Below are positions 32,442-42,719 of a stretch of DNA of 64,000 nucleotides, one piece after another. Each line of letters opens with the position of its first letter. Positions within the stretch are counted from its first letter, which is position 1. The notes beneath the pieces were generated by a model that saw only the letters and a list, made by a program, of their open reading frames with translations, did no database searches and was not told the origin of the DNA. The translations under genes were made by a program, and so were the position numbers. The DNA comes from Haliclona indistincta. Lineage: Eukaryota > Porifera > Demospongiae > Haplosclerida > Chalinidae. The DNA lies in assembly GCA_964017065.1 (NCBI GenBank), contig OZ024785.1, positions 4,750,588 to 4,814,587 on the forward strand, written 5' to 3'.

Positions 32442-32593
32442 CCACATCTCCCTATCTAAAAGGTGTTTGCGGATTAGAGATTGGTGATTTGTCCTGTTCT
32501 CTTTCAGTCTGAGTATCCTGTTCTTCATTCTGAGTTTCTTGTTCTTCAATCTGAGTTTCCTGTCCTTCAACTCTGGTTTGTGGAAGTTTGATG
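32442..32593 (-). pseudogene. Distal tail of the Ty3/Gypsy pol region, cut off from its body
   Basis: In the frame that continues from the integrase C-terminus at 46305, this tail reads open with a Glu/Gln/Thr-rich end and a stop close to the LTR. It is separated from the rest of the element by the 13.7-kb insert. Its right edge is the ATATCC copy at 32594-32599. Confidence 0.7.
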
Positions 32594-32599
32594 ATATCC

Positions 32600-32857
32600 G
32601 GTCAGTGTTCATTTGGATCAAGCAATATTCAATATTAAAACAAATGAATAATGACTGTAAAACCATTTTTCTGTATTTAGAAAAAGCAATTCAATGTTGC
32701 AAAAACAATTTTCAATTGTGATAAAATAAAATTTGCTTTTCTGTGTTCAATTTGTAATAGTTTGATGTTGTAATCGACGTACAAGCGCATAACGTAACGA
32801 ATAAGGACTCAGACTGAAGTGGACACGCCTACACCGCACCTACAATTCATGGCGGAC
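32600..32857. repeat. Left terminal inverted repeat of the 13.7-kb element
   Basis: Near-identical to the complement of 46032-46298, with a short AATTTTC-type insertion on the right side. It runs from the tip to ATGGCGGAC and so includes a leader and start codon. Confidence 0.9.
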
Positions 32858-33679
32858 GCGACGAGGCTATGTGGCGACGTTTCTGCACTACAAGTAACAG
32901 ACTCCGATCCGTTTTTGATACGTATGTGTGTGCCTGTGTGTTTGTGTGAGTGTGCCTGTGTGAGTGTGCCGGTGCCTGTGTGTTTGTGTGAGTGTGTGCT
33001 GCCTGTGTGTTTGTGTGAGTGTGTGCTGCCTGTGTGTTTGTGTGAGTGTGCCTGTGTGCTGCTTGTGTGCCTGTGTGTTTGTGTGTTTGTGCCTGTGTGT
33101 TTGTGTGAGTGTGCCTGTGTGTCAGTGATTCTATATCTCCTCTCTCTTTCCTTCCTTAGAGATCTAGCTCTCTCTCTCTCTCTCATTACCTCCCACAGAG
33201 CTCCCTCCAATCTCTTTCTCTCTTGATCATGCAATTCCTGTAGCCACCCAATACATGTATATGTACCTAGAACAGCATGAGTGGTGGGTCTAAGTACATG
33301 CGTGTGTGTGTGTGTGTGATGATGTTTCTGTTTTTCGCCTCCCTTCCCTTCCTAATTCTCTCTCTTTCCCGCTCCTCATAAGCACATGCACACATTCTCT
33401 TTCTAGCACTCCATTGATCACTTGCTGTAGCCACAAAAATACCCAGAGGAGTTTGTGTGGTAAGTCTGCATCGTGTAAGTGAATGTTTTACTACCACTCC
33501 CCCTCCATCCATCCATCTGTCTATCTCTCTCTCATTCTTTCTCTACCTGTCCAGGCACATACAAAGCCGACCACGACCCCATTTCTCTTTTTGAACACCT
33601 GCAGGAGCTGTGGCTACAATATAAAGATCAGATGTTTGTGATATTCAACCTTGTTGACCTCTTTAAGTGCTTATTATAA
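32849..33679 (+). CDS. Small inward gene at the left TIR, two exons, unknown
   Basis: Exon 1 is 32849-32921 (MADATRLCGDVSALQVTDSD, then PFLI), with donor C|gtatgt in phase 1. The acceptor at 33553-33554 (cctgtccag) opens exon 33555-33679 in phase: TYKADHDPISLFEHLQELW, then LQYKDQMFVIF, with a stop at 33677. The intron is a TGTGCCTG-type repeat. The 65-residue product has an amphipathic helix and no recognised domain. A shifted relative of its first exon (CGDVAVQVTDFDPFL) lies inside the other TIR, so the segment is conserved within the element. Confidence 0.45.
32922..33125. repeat. TG-rich minisatellite (TGTGTGCCTG units)
   Basis: Imperfect repeats of TGTGTTTGTGTGAGTGTGCC fill the small gene's intron. 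Long frames through it on both strands are artefacts. Confidence 0.85.
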
Positions 33680-33747
33680 TTATTATTAATAATGTCATCT
33701 TAACAATGATTTGAACGAGTAATAAGCAAGGCTTGCAAACAAGCGAG

Positions 33748-36700
33748 TTATGAACATGATAGTCTGTAAGTGACATCACATAAAAAGAGTAGTCCTTCTT
33801 GGAACATACTGCCATTACCATTAACCAAAGTATGAAATACAGGTTCAAACGATGGAAAACGAGCTCTGAATGCTTGTTCACGCATTTCTAACTTAGAGTT
33901 GTCTGCCATTAGTGGATCGGTTCCAAAGTATGTTGGGTCCGTGATTCGTCCTCCTGCTTGCCTGTACCTCTCCAGAGCCTCAGCAGGAGACCACAGCAAT
34001 GAGTGACTGATTGATTTTACGCGGTTATCAAGGTATACACGCCTATTGGGAACACCTTGTGGGAGTCCATGTCTACGACCTGAATTTCAAAGAAAATACT
34101 AGTGTTACAACACTCAGGAAATCTTACCAGGGATCAAATGTTCATTCCACGAGGTTGAAAGTAGCTTTAAGCCAACTGAAGCAACATGAAGTGTGAACCT
34201 ACAAATTTACAAAAATAATGTCATATAACGCCCAATAACCTCTGTATAGCTAAACTGAGTGGACATTAAGCTAACTGGCTAACTGCAGGATATAATGAAG
34301 CACCTAAGGTGCAGATGCCTCGGTGGAATGACACTATATCCACAAACAACTATCCACCATTCCACAAACACAGCAACTGCAGATGCATGTATACAGGATT
34401 TCTGTATAGCAGTGTGCTTTAGTTATGCAATCAGAAGCCAATCAGTGCTATAACCACTAATTCAACTGGGCGTGTCTATAATGTTCAGTTCGAGTGCAGG
34501 GCACAGCACGTATATACACGAGCGAGATAGCGTCCATAGCTTGCTTACACAGTTTCTTTAGACACACGCTGCTATCCTGTAACCTATCAGCTTCTAGGCA
34601 GTTAACTGTGGATAGTTTTGTCTAGGGAGAACTCTAGATCACCAGCAACGGCGAGGTAAGCAAAGTTACGCCATAACTCGAGAACGCAGCTTCATATACA
34701 AGTCTGCCATGCTGTTCTGAAGTAAAAAAACAAACTCACTAGCTGTAAGGCAGCCAGCAGTAGACAACTTTGTCTTTACATCACCAACTAGATCGCCACT
34801 GGCGATCGCGAGGTAAGCAATCACGCCATAACTCACGAACAGAGCCTTATAACCAAAATCCTTACAATTCATTTTCAAGCAAATATCGACTTTAGCTTGT
34901 GTTGCACGTTTCAGTGCTTAGTTTTCAGTGAGCGACGAGAAATCCTGCCGACAGACAGACAGATACACAAACCGACTACCGTATGCCCCGTGGCTCCGCC
35001 CACTGAGGCATAATTATTAGGGTGTGTCTTATAGATTGTTACACCTAATCAATGAAAAACCCTTTTGACAGGAGGTATTCTTAATACTTTAGGTTTCATA
35101 GCTTTAGGTTTCAGTTACAAATTATTAAGCAGTTGAGATGGTGGGAAGCTATGATATTCATGACTTTTGTAAGTTTCCAACTATGGGCATTCATGCAGTC
35201 TGCGTTTCCTGATAGACACCAATCATAGCAAGTTTTAGTCACGTATTGTTAGCCATTGCAGAGCAGTGAGCTCGCTCATTCAAACTTTTTGCAAGCAATT
35301 TATTTTAAGCTGTATGTTGAAGCATCAATTTATACACAGATAAACATGCTCACAGTACGCAGGATCTAGGAAGTGCTGGTGTATGCTTTCCAGTGAATTC
35401 CATTTTGTCTATGATGCTCTAGTGCCAGTCAGCAAAAAATACACAATAATTGTTAGCATAGATGTACATAGCACTACACTTTCAAATTTTCACAGCATTC
35501 TAGCTCTCATTAGTATGGCAAGGAAAATGGCATCTCGCTCATAGGCAACATAATCTTTGGATGCTGGATGCTGCCAAAACACAGAAATCTTTGCTGCCTG
35601 GATATGCTCTAAAATTCTAAGGCTACTGGCGGGTTATAATAGTGCCAAAACAGTAGCTGAAAACCTAAATTTCAAGTACAACTCTGCATACCACTACTTA
35701 CTCTATGTACCGTAAATCTGGAAATTTTCAGCGTCAAAATATTTTCGTCGTTTGTCCTTGTGTCGAAATTAAATACGCAAAATGATACGCGCATTGGTTT
35801 AATCAATGCACACTATATGCTCATCCAAGCTAACGACAAAAATTAGATGCACCGAAAATTTGATGGAACAAAATTTGGATACGCAAAAATTTCCAGATCT
35901 ACGGTACTCCGTGTAAAGTAATGGTACCACCAGTGTAAGGGCCATTAATTGCTTACTAATTTTGGTAAACAATCTCAAGCTGCCTCCTAATAATGCCAGG
36001 CATAATATTATTATTTTTAACACAATATTATTGTTACATGTACCATGATGTGCAGAATCTGTGAATTGGGTTATCCATGTCAATTTCTCCAGAATCTTCC
36101 AGACGAATAAGAATTGTCTTGATGGGATAGTTCACACGAGTATTGACTTCAACCCATATTCTTTCTATCATGTGATTCTGATGAAAATAAAATATGATTT
36201 TCCTCATTAACTATCACACCACTTATTAGTTATTCATTGCGTCAGAAGATTACGATAGACGCAGGGTGTTCATGCTATTTACATCCCTCAAACACCACTT
36301 AATTTATAGCTTTGCGAAACTACTCCAAAGCTTTTCAAGGTTCAGAAATGCAAACCTTGCATGGCTGCTAGTAGCTCGGGAGTGAAGAAACTATGGTGCT
36401 ACGTTCTTCGAAAGAAGCAAACAAACTTTAATAGGCCATTCCCAGTAAGGCCGAAGTATGCATGGAATGCATGCGTGGGCGTACCACTAGGCTTGGCTAC
36501 AGTACTGGAGTAAAGGCGATTACGTAAGTGCTAAAATTAATACACGAATTTATATGGGGCTTATGGGAGAGATCGCGATACTTTCGACATCTTTGTAGTG
36601 CTCTCCGTAAAATTGACAACCGCGTGGTCTTGCTGCTTGGGTTCCTCTACCTTCGCTCTGTCGAACGCAAAAGACTACGCGTGCATTGGCAACATGCTTT

Positions 36701-38609
36701 TGGACAAACGGCAGGGTTCTCGCTAGGCAGTTTTTGAATGAATCACTCCATTTGGTTTTTCCTAGATCCATTTGGTTTAGGGTTCAAATCACCTGTGATC
36801 CATTTGGGTATTAGGATAAGGAGGTGTTTTTACATGTGTATAAACAAGTAATCATCTTCTATCCATTGGGACAGGCATTCAAGTGGTAGTGATTGTATGC
36901 TGTGGTGTGGGTATAATAGCTACTGATCCATTTGGCTTCCTAATCCTAGCGAGAACCCTGACAAACGGGCGCGCAAACAAGCCCAAGTTACGCTATCTAT
37001 GGCAAGCTTGTTGGGCATTTTTCAGGAGAGAAACAATTTTATAAAGCTGGATACTGTAAGAGTATACTGCGTGCAGGTACTGCTGCCAGTGGTGACTTGA
37101 ACTGTGGAGACTGTGTCCTTTGTTAGCTTGATCTATAGTGCGACTAGGCCTTGTTTGCGCGCCTGTTTCTCCAAAACGTTGTTGCCAATGCACGCGTAGT
37201 CTTTTGCGTTCGACAGAGCGAAGGTAGAGGAACCCAAGCAGCAAGACCACGCGGTTGTCAAGTTTACGGAGAGCACTACAAAGATGTCGAAAGTATCGCG
37301 ATCTCTCCCATAAGCCCCATATAAATTCGTGTATTAATTTTAGCGCTTACGTAATCACCTTTACTTCAGTCTAGCCCGGAAGCCAATTCACAACCATTAA
37401 TGCTAATTAAATTCTTTAGGCTCTTAGTGGGAATGGCCTATTGCATAACCCTCCCACTGTATGTGAAGCTGACAACCTCATTTTGCCAAGTGTTTTCTGG
37501 GCACCTTGAAACCGTAAGATCTCAAAATTTTGTAGGCCATTTTTTGAAAATGTTGGGAAATTAGCATTGAAGCCATTGAAAATGCCCAGTGTAAACACAT
37601 TAATTTTAGTGACCAGGTGAGGCAAAAACCTACTGGAACTTTCAGGTTTTCATTTTGGCTAATTTCAGCATATTTCAGCACTTCAAAACAGTTAGGTGTA
37701 TTAAGTATTTATGATGCCTAATGGTGCCATTAGGCCTTAAATATCAAGTCAAAATACAGTCACTACTGTTACTTTACTACCTTCGTAGAGGATGTTTGGA
37801 CGTAAGGCCTTTTTGACACATCGTTTCGAAATGATGAAAACTGCTCCTGAGCAAACAAAAGCAAATACCACTCCCGCCCGTGGTCCACACGTATTTGGTC
37901 CCACAGTCCAAGATCTTTAGCAAGTTTCCTGGAAAATACAAACAAAAACACAATCTCTATAGCTATTGTACAAATGTAAAATATAACTCACAAAAATACA
38001 TGCTCATAAACAATGACATTATTTTTGATGGGCATAGAGCAGAGAGCCATGATCTTGCCAGTGAATCCATCTACTGCACACACATGAGTAACTCCAAAAG
38101 CCACTAGTTTTTCATTTTGGTCTATATGCAGCTTTTCTCCAAAATACTGAACTATGTATGGTGAAGGGTTTGTTTGTCGCTGCGTGAGATTTAATCTTCT
38201 GCTATGGTAACCTGGATGTACCTTTCGCAAAGCGTCCCCCACTCGACTTTGGGCAGTGCGAAACCCTTGTGCACCCAAGAGCCCCGTCATGGTCTTTCTC
38301 GGTTTCTCCCATACTGAGGTCCAACCTGCGTGTACAGACAAGTCACAACCCTTCTTCAAAGTGAAACATTCATCTTACGCGCATTACATTGAAAGACACA
38401 AGCCTGTCAATGGTTGATTGTGCAAGTCTTGCTGTCCTGTGTATGTTGTTTGTCAGGCAGTAGCGCTTCACGCTGGCAGCACTCAATCCTCTAAGAGTAG
38501 GATAAATTCCTCTTAGCTGATTACTGACTTGCTCGTGTGTTAGACACCGCTTTTCAATAGCCTCCCGAATAAAGGAATCGATTCCAGGTATGCTAGTCAA
38601 TGTTGCCAT
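33748..38609 (-). CDS. Multi-exon DDE integrase (retroviral-integrase fold), seven exons, one frameshift
   Basis: Exons: 38609-38379, 38325-37992, 37928-37781, 36177-36044, 34198-34128, 34079-33748 cover the core and end. The exon at 38379-38609 starts MATLTSIPGIDSFIREA with a helix-turn-helix-like LTHEQVSNQLRGIYP. Catalytic residues appear as HIDQNEKL (first D), RVDHGREWYLLLF (second D) and MIERIWVEVNTRVNYPIK (E), 38 residues after the second D. SWNEHLIPG and GRRHGLPQGVPNRR follow, and the product ends VTYRLSCS. Donors, acceptors and phases agree at all junctions except one: the exon at 38325 is 334 nt and fits only if an apparent 8-nt duplication (GAGAAACC near 38295) is ignored. So it was once a complete gene and is now frameshifted, unless the assembly is wrong. 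Listed here are six exons; an upstream non-coding exon is possible. Likely transposase of the 13.7-kb element. Confidence 0.8.
34299..35012 (-). repeat. Hairpin-headed repeat, GAGGCATA family, minus-strand copy in an integrase intron
   Basis: The distal mark (GGTGCAGATGCCTCGGTGG, 34309) comes first and the palindromic head (TATGCCCCGTGG...TGAGGCATA, 34982-35012) last, so the copy reads on the minus strand. CGCCATAACTCGAGAACG sits in the middle. Confidence 0.7.
35013..36043. other. Rest of the integrase intron
   Basis: At 35128-35260 it has a degenerate relative of the palindrome arm at 50552 (TATTCATGACTTTTGTAAG). No exon was seen. Confidence 0.45.
36434..37438. mobile_element. 1-kb TA-flanked foldback in an integrase intron
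   Basis: The ends GGCCATTCCCAGTAAG and CTTAGTGGGAATGGCC are each flanked by TA (36432-36433, 37439-37440). The ~290-bp arms carry ATTAATACACGAATTTATAT and its complement, and a GGTTCCTCTACCTTCGCTC block. TA duplication and long arms suggest a Tc1/mariner-mobilised MITE. Its left arm is interrupted by the element at 36712. Confidence 0.75.
36712..36960. mobile_element. 249-bp hAT-like MITE nested in the foldback
   Basis: The terminal repeats CAGGGTTCTCGCTAGG and CCTAGCGAGAACCCTG have exact 8-bp duplications ACAAACGG at 36704-36711 and 36961-36968. CAGGG ends with 8-bp duplications are diagnostic of hAT. The interior has repeated ATCCATTTGG motifs and no frame. The opposite, uninterrupted foldback arm (about 37150-37170) gives the empty-site sequence. 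Confidence 0.88.
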
Positions 38610-39639
38610 CGCACATATGGCGCGCTGTAGCCTGTTTCGACTCGGCCTGTTTGTAAAACCAGGTGGCCAGGCCTAGCTAGGTGGGGCCTCGTGGGGGTGG
38701 TCCGGGGTGGAGCAGTACAGGTAGGTGTGGTCAGAATAGCGACTACAGTCTACAGCTAGATAGATATAGTACTGAACTGTACTGTATCATCTATGCTGCT
38801 TTAGCTACAGATTTGAAGACTACACGGTGACGGCTACAGCGGCGGACCCGTAGAGTTGCAGACTTGCCTAGTGCCTATGGGCGCTAGCTGACTTCACATC
38901 ATGATATGATCCGATGCAGCGGCGCGTGCAGCGGCCCGGGCCGCGGGGTAACTCCACTTCTTGGAACAAATTCAAACTTGGACCTCCGTACTTCCCAACA
39001 GTCGCCGCGCTGTGGCAACTTTGTATGGTCCAGTTAGAAGGTAGATGAGTGTCCTTTCTAACCAGTATGTAAACGTTTCTCTCTCTCTTTGCAGTGTTTT
39101 TAGACGAGAGACTAGCTGCACTTAGCAAAATCGCGCTAACTAATTTCTAATCCTCTCTAAAATACCAACAGCAGTGTAGAACACCAGAAAGAGATCGTCC
39201 TGTGTAACTATGATTGTTGTGTTTCTTTGTTTCGTGAAGAAAACATTGCCTTTAGCTATAATCATCTGTCCTGAAATTATCAGCGCAGAAAGTATTCGAT
39301 TTTGTCTGCGAAACTGCACTAAAAGCTTCGGACATACGTTTGCAGTGGTGCTACAGGTGACTAGAATTCACCTTCCTTCATCTTCGTTCCATTGCGCACA
39401 CCCCGCCCTACCTTATCTTAGTTAATTAAGACCACTCCCCTAAACCAGCTTCAAGTGACACCGAGTACGTGAGCTGCGCTGCTTCCCTCTTCTTGCTAAA
39501 TTTGAAGTGAAGATACTGAATGAGTGAGTGAGTATAATAATTATAATAATAAGTGCTACAGGGCACAAGCAGAATGATAAATAATTATGGTTATATATGA
39601 AACAGCTGGATATATACTGAATAGTCAAGAGTGAAGCTA
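38610..39639. other. GC-rich spacer between integrase and RING genes
   Basis: It contains a GC-rich block near 38920-38950 (GCGGCCCGGGCCGCGGGG), likely promoter DNA of the integrase gene, and several unconvincing short frames. No exon assigned. Confidence 0.4.
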
Positions 39640-40877
39640 CATGACAAAGTCATCGTCGTCGGTAAGAACTGCTGGTTCATCAGACATCAGAGGTCGAATT
39701 ATCGACAAAAAGCCGTCGAACCCATTTACCCGGCAGGTTTCAGAATATGCTCTTTCGGCACGGCAAAGGGGGCATGTGTTGGAATTTTGCCCACTTGCAT
39801 ACCACTTGTCGACACACTCCTCACATCCGAGAATAGATTTGCAGCAACGAGTGAATATGATCGGAATTCGCATAGGTGTTATGTGACATAATTATGTGGC
39901 ACTTGAATGTGTCTGCAAGCTGCTTGCAGAGACCAGGAGGCAGTTTCATTCCTTTGGTCACAGACATGATAGCATCAAGGCCAGATTTCACCAGCTTTAC
40001 TTCATTGAGTAGTTCACGGGTTTGGGTGATGTGCGTCTTCTTTGGTGGTGGTCTGCTCTCGTCATCACTGTCACTTGTGTCATCTCTCCTCTTCTTTCCC
40101 TTGCCCTTTCCCTTGCCCTTGCCCTTAATTTGATACTCAGGAACAGCAAAAACACGCCGACTTCCAACTTTCCAAAATTTCAATCCTGCATGTACAGATG
40201 AAAATGTTGAAACTTGAAACTTGTAATTATTAGCAAAGCACATACCTTGAGTACCTGAAGAGTCTTCAATTTTTAGTCCATCACCAGTGACGACAACATA
40301 TTCCTTGCCCCACTTACTCTGAATCACACCGTTGATGTAGAAAACGTTGGCAGTGGCATCAGACACATCCACGAAAGTCTGACCACTTTTGTCGAATTCA
40401 GGCTTACCATTAGAAGAGCGGTAGAAGTTTGCCTGCACCACCTTAACGTTTGCAGATGGAACTTTTTTTGGGCTAAACAGTGATTTGTGTGCGGGTGCCG
40501 CTGGATTCGATGTCACCACGTGCGAAGATGTGGATGGCCCATGGTACTCAGACGATATCCCCTTTACAATGAACGATGTTATAGACTCTCCCACATCAGC
40601 TGTGAACTGGAAATCGGAGTTGTCGGGACCGGGAAAAAACGCGTTAGGTCCACAGTCCTCCTTCAACCAGACAGTGTTGACGTCCAACTAATGTGAAAAG
40701 AGGAACACTTTATGCTTAGCACGCAATAAGTTGGTTGATAAAATTCCACAAAACATTTTTCTACTAATACCATACCTTGTAGATTGTGGCAACGATGGTT
40801 GGAGTTACCTGTCCTACTTGGAGTTCTGTAGCCTCTGTCCAAGACGAACTGCCTTCTCGTTGAAGACGTACCGTCAT
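39640..40877 (-). CDS. RING-type zinc-finger protein, three exons, disrupted in the RING
   Basis: Exon 1 (40877-40776) begins MTVRLQREGSSSWTEATELQ and ends IYK|gtatgg, phase 0. Exon 2 (40687-40246) follows acceptor ttcacattag with LDVNTVWLKEDCGPNAFF and VYINGVIQ-like globular sequence. A 60-nt intron (40245-40186, gtatgt...tgcag) is a multiple of three without a stop, so it also reads through. Exon 3 has a K-G-K-G repeat and an acidic/basic nuclear-type segment, then a C-terminal RING: FKCHI, CCKSILGCEECVDKWYASG, CPLCRAERAY. Between FKCHI and the rest the frame is shifted; an extra ATTA near 39885 would explain it. RING domains usually act as ubiquitin ligases; that role here is inferred. It lies inside the 13.7-kb element. 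Confidence 0.7.
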
Positions 40878-41961
40878 AATTGTCGATCTAGCTTGGAGTT
40901 TGACGGCAATATATTATTGGAGTCCGATCTATCGACGGATCGAGCTGGCTATCGATCAGCGCGACTAGCTGTAGCTAGCTACCTCGTGACAATTTTACGC
41001 ACGCGTGGCTGCAATTACGCCACGGCTTATACGCATGCTCAGCGCTCGACAGTCCAGATCTATCTGAGCTGCAGGTACTGGTGCAGCTGATGAAGACTTG
41101 AATGAACGTGTCAGCAAAAACCTCATCATGAATAGCAACGATGACAGGACTGCTCGCATCTCCGACGCTGCTTGCAAGTCAGCCTGGATCTTTCGGGTAT
41201 CACAGATCTGCGTTGGTATCGATTCTTTACTGCCACATCATCAGCACAAGTCAACAATTAGAAGACAAAATCAAGGTTTCAAAGACGAAATTACCATCCT
41301 TTGAGCATGTATTCCACACACTCTCAATGGCTTTTAAAGAGAGACGCATGTTCGTAAGTGGTTCCCTTCGGTTCTACTTTTTCCACTAATCTCTCTACAC
41401 TAGTTTGATTGTACACTGTACGTGGGTGTGGATGGAGTATGTGGTACTAGAAGGCAGTTCCTGTAGTTTACAAGGGTCGTATACTGTTTCTATGTGTGTT
41501 CCATGTCATGATTTGAACTGCTTTTTATTTTAGCTGTCTCACAATTGTATAATATTGTTGTACCGAATTACCGATGCCAGTGTAGCAAAGCTGCTGACTG
41601 ATCACTGCAAATTTGCAGAAGGTGCTTTGTAACCAGTGCCTAAAATAATTATTATAAGTTCACATTTATTATCTTTGATGCTAATAATTGTTTTTCTCTA
41701 GGATAATTGCTAAATTAAAGACGCTTGTCTTTGGAACCAGATCAAGGTTCTCGATGCTGTTAGTGCAACACAATTGAACGCATCATTGGAAATAGCGGGT
41801 AATTTCATTGTGTATGTGTGTATTATGAAGTTCTTTACTGTTGGCTATTGTTCAAATACTTTCACCCCTTAAGAAGTATACAAAAATAATATTTTGCCTC
41901 AACTGGCATACAAGCAATTCATAACTGTTCCTTCAGCAAAGTGTTTGTGCTCTTGTTTTAG
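40878..41961. other. Promoter side of the RING gene and unassigned DNA
   Basis: An open stretch near 41073-41187 (DEDLNERVSKNLIMNSNDD, then RTARISDAACKSAWIFR) and a PSFEHVFHTLSM motif near 41300, resembling the integrase end PSFEPVFHTLVN, may be eroded exons of the + strand integrase copy. Not assigned with confidence. Confidence 0.3.
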
Positions 41962-42395
41962 ATTCACACTGCAAATCGCCATCGCTGGACTGAAATTACT
42001 GTTTCTGAATCATTGAACGACCTGTTCCGGGTAAGCATGCATGCATGCACATGGTTAAGTGAAGCAAAGAGATACACCTCTGGGCCATCTAGCAATTCGA
42101 ATTACTTACTTGCTAGTGTATAGGTGCATTTGATATGACCATGTGCAAGAGCAGTTACAGACTCATGCTCTAAGAACTGGATATGCGGCCCAGTATAATT
42201 AAAGTACAACGTACATTGTATCAAAACATGTATCATATTCTGGACCTGGTATGAAAAAGCTGTTTGTTTTTTGGTTAGGGTCAAAGACATGCACTTCAAC
42301 AAGGTGTCCCAAATGTGTTAATCGTTGCTCTGGACTCCAGCTGCGGCGGCAGTGCAGATCTACAGAAGAAGCGGATGGAATTAATGTTGAATTGA
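41962..42395 (+). pseudogene. Degenerate second integrase copy, last exons, opposite strand
   Basis: At 41962-42030 an AG/GT-bounded piece reads FTLQIAIAGLKLLFLNH then a stop, matching FTLHVASVGLKLL in the intact-order gene. At 42279 (ttggttag|GG) QRHALQQGVPN matches RRHGLPQGVPN, and further on LLWTPAAAA in another frame matches LLWSPAEAL. Stops and frame changes show it is dead. It points the other way from the first copy, inside the same element. Confidence 0.65.
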
Positions 42396-42719
42396 CCTGA
42401 GATACGTTAAAATCAGAAATTTTTGCTGATATTTGCTTCATCGTTGTATATTGATCAACAGAAATGACAGAATATTTTAAGAAAACCTTTTTCTTATGTG
42501 ATATTACTTTTTGCTCAATAGTCAATGACATTATGTACAAATACACAGAAATGGTTATGCATTGCAATTACGAATTGGCCTTGAATTAAGGATCATCTGC
42601 AGGATTGTCGGACAATTGGCAAGTTAGGGATCAGCAGCAACGCTATATATCTGCCATATACCTTCACTCGAGCGGCAGACTCTGAGGCGACTCAATCTAA
42701 AACTCACCACTCTTTTATT

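Noticed and set aside
32809..33234. 135-141 codon frames rich in Cys/Val or His/Thr on both strands
   Set aside because: They are translations of TGTGCC-type simple repeats inside an intron.
35799..36083. 94-codon minus-strand frame as a separate gene
   Set aside because: Its first part is intronic AT-rich DNA; the real coding piece is the integrase exon 36177-36044 in another frame.
38868..39128. 86-codon minus-strand frame as a gene
   Set aside because: Mixed low-complexity composition over a GC-rich spacer, no splice context or domain.
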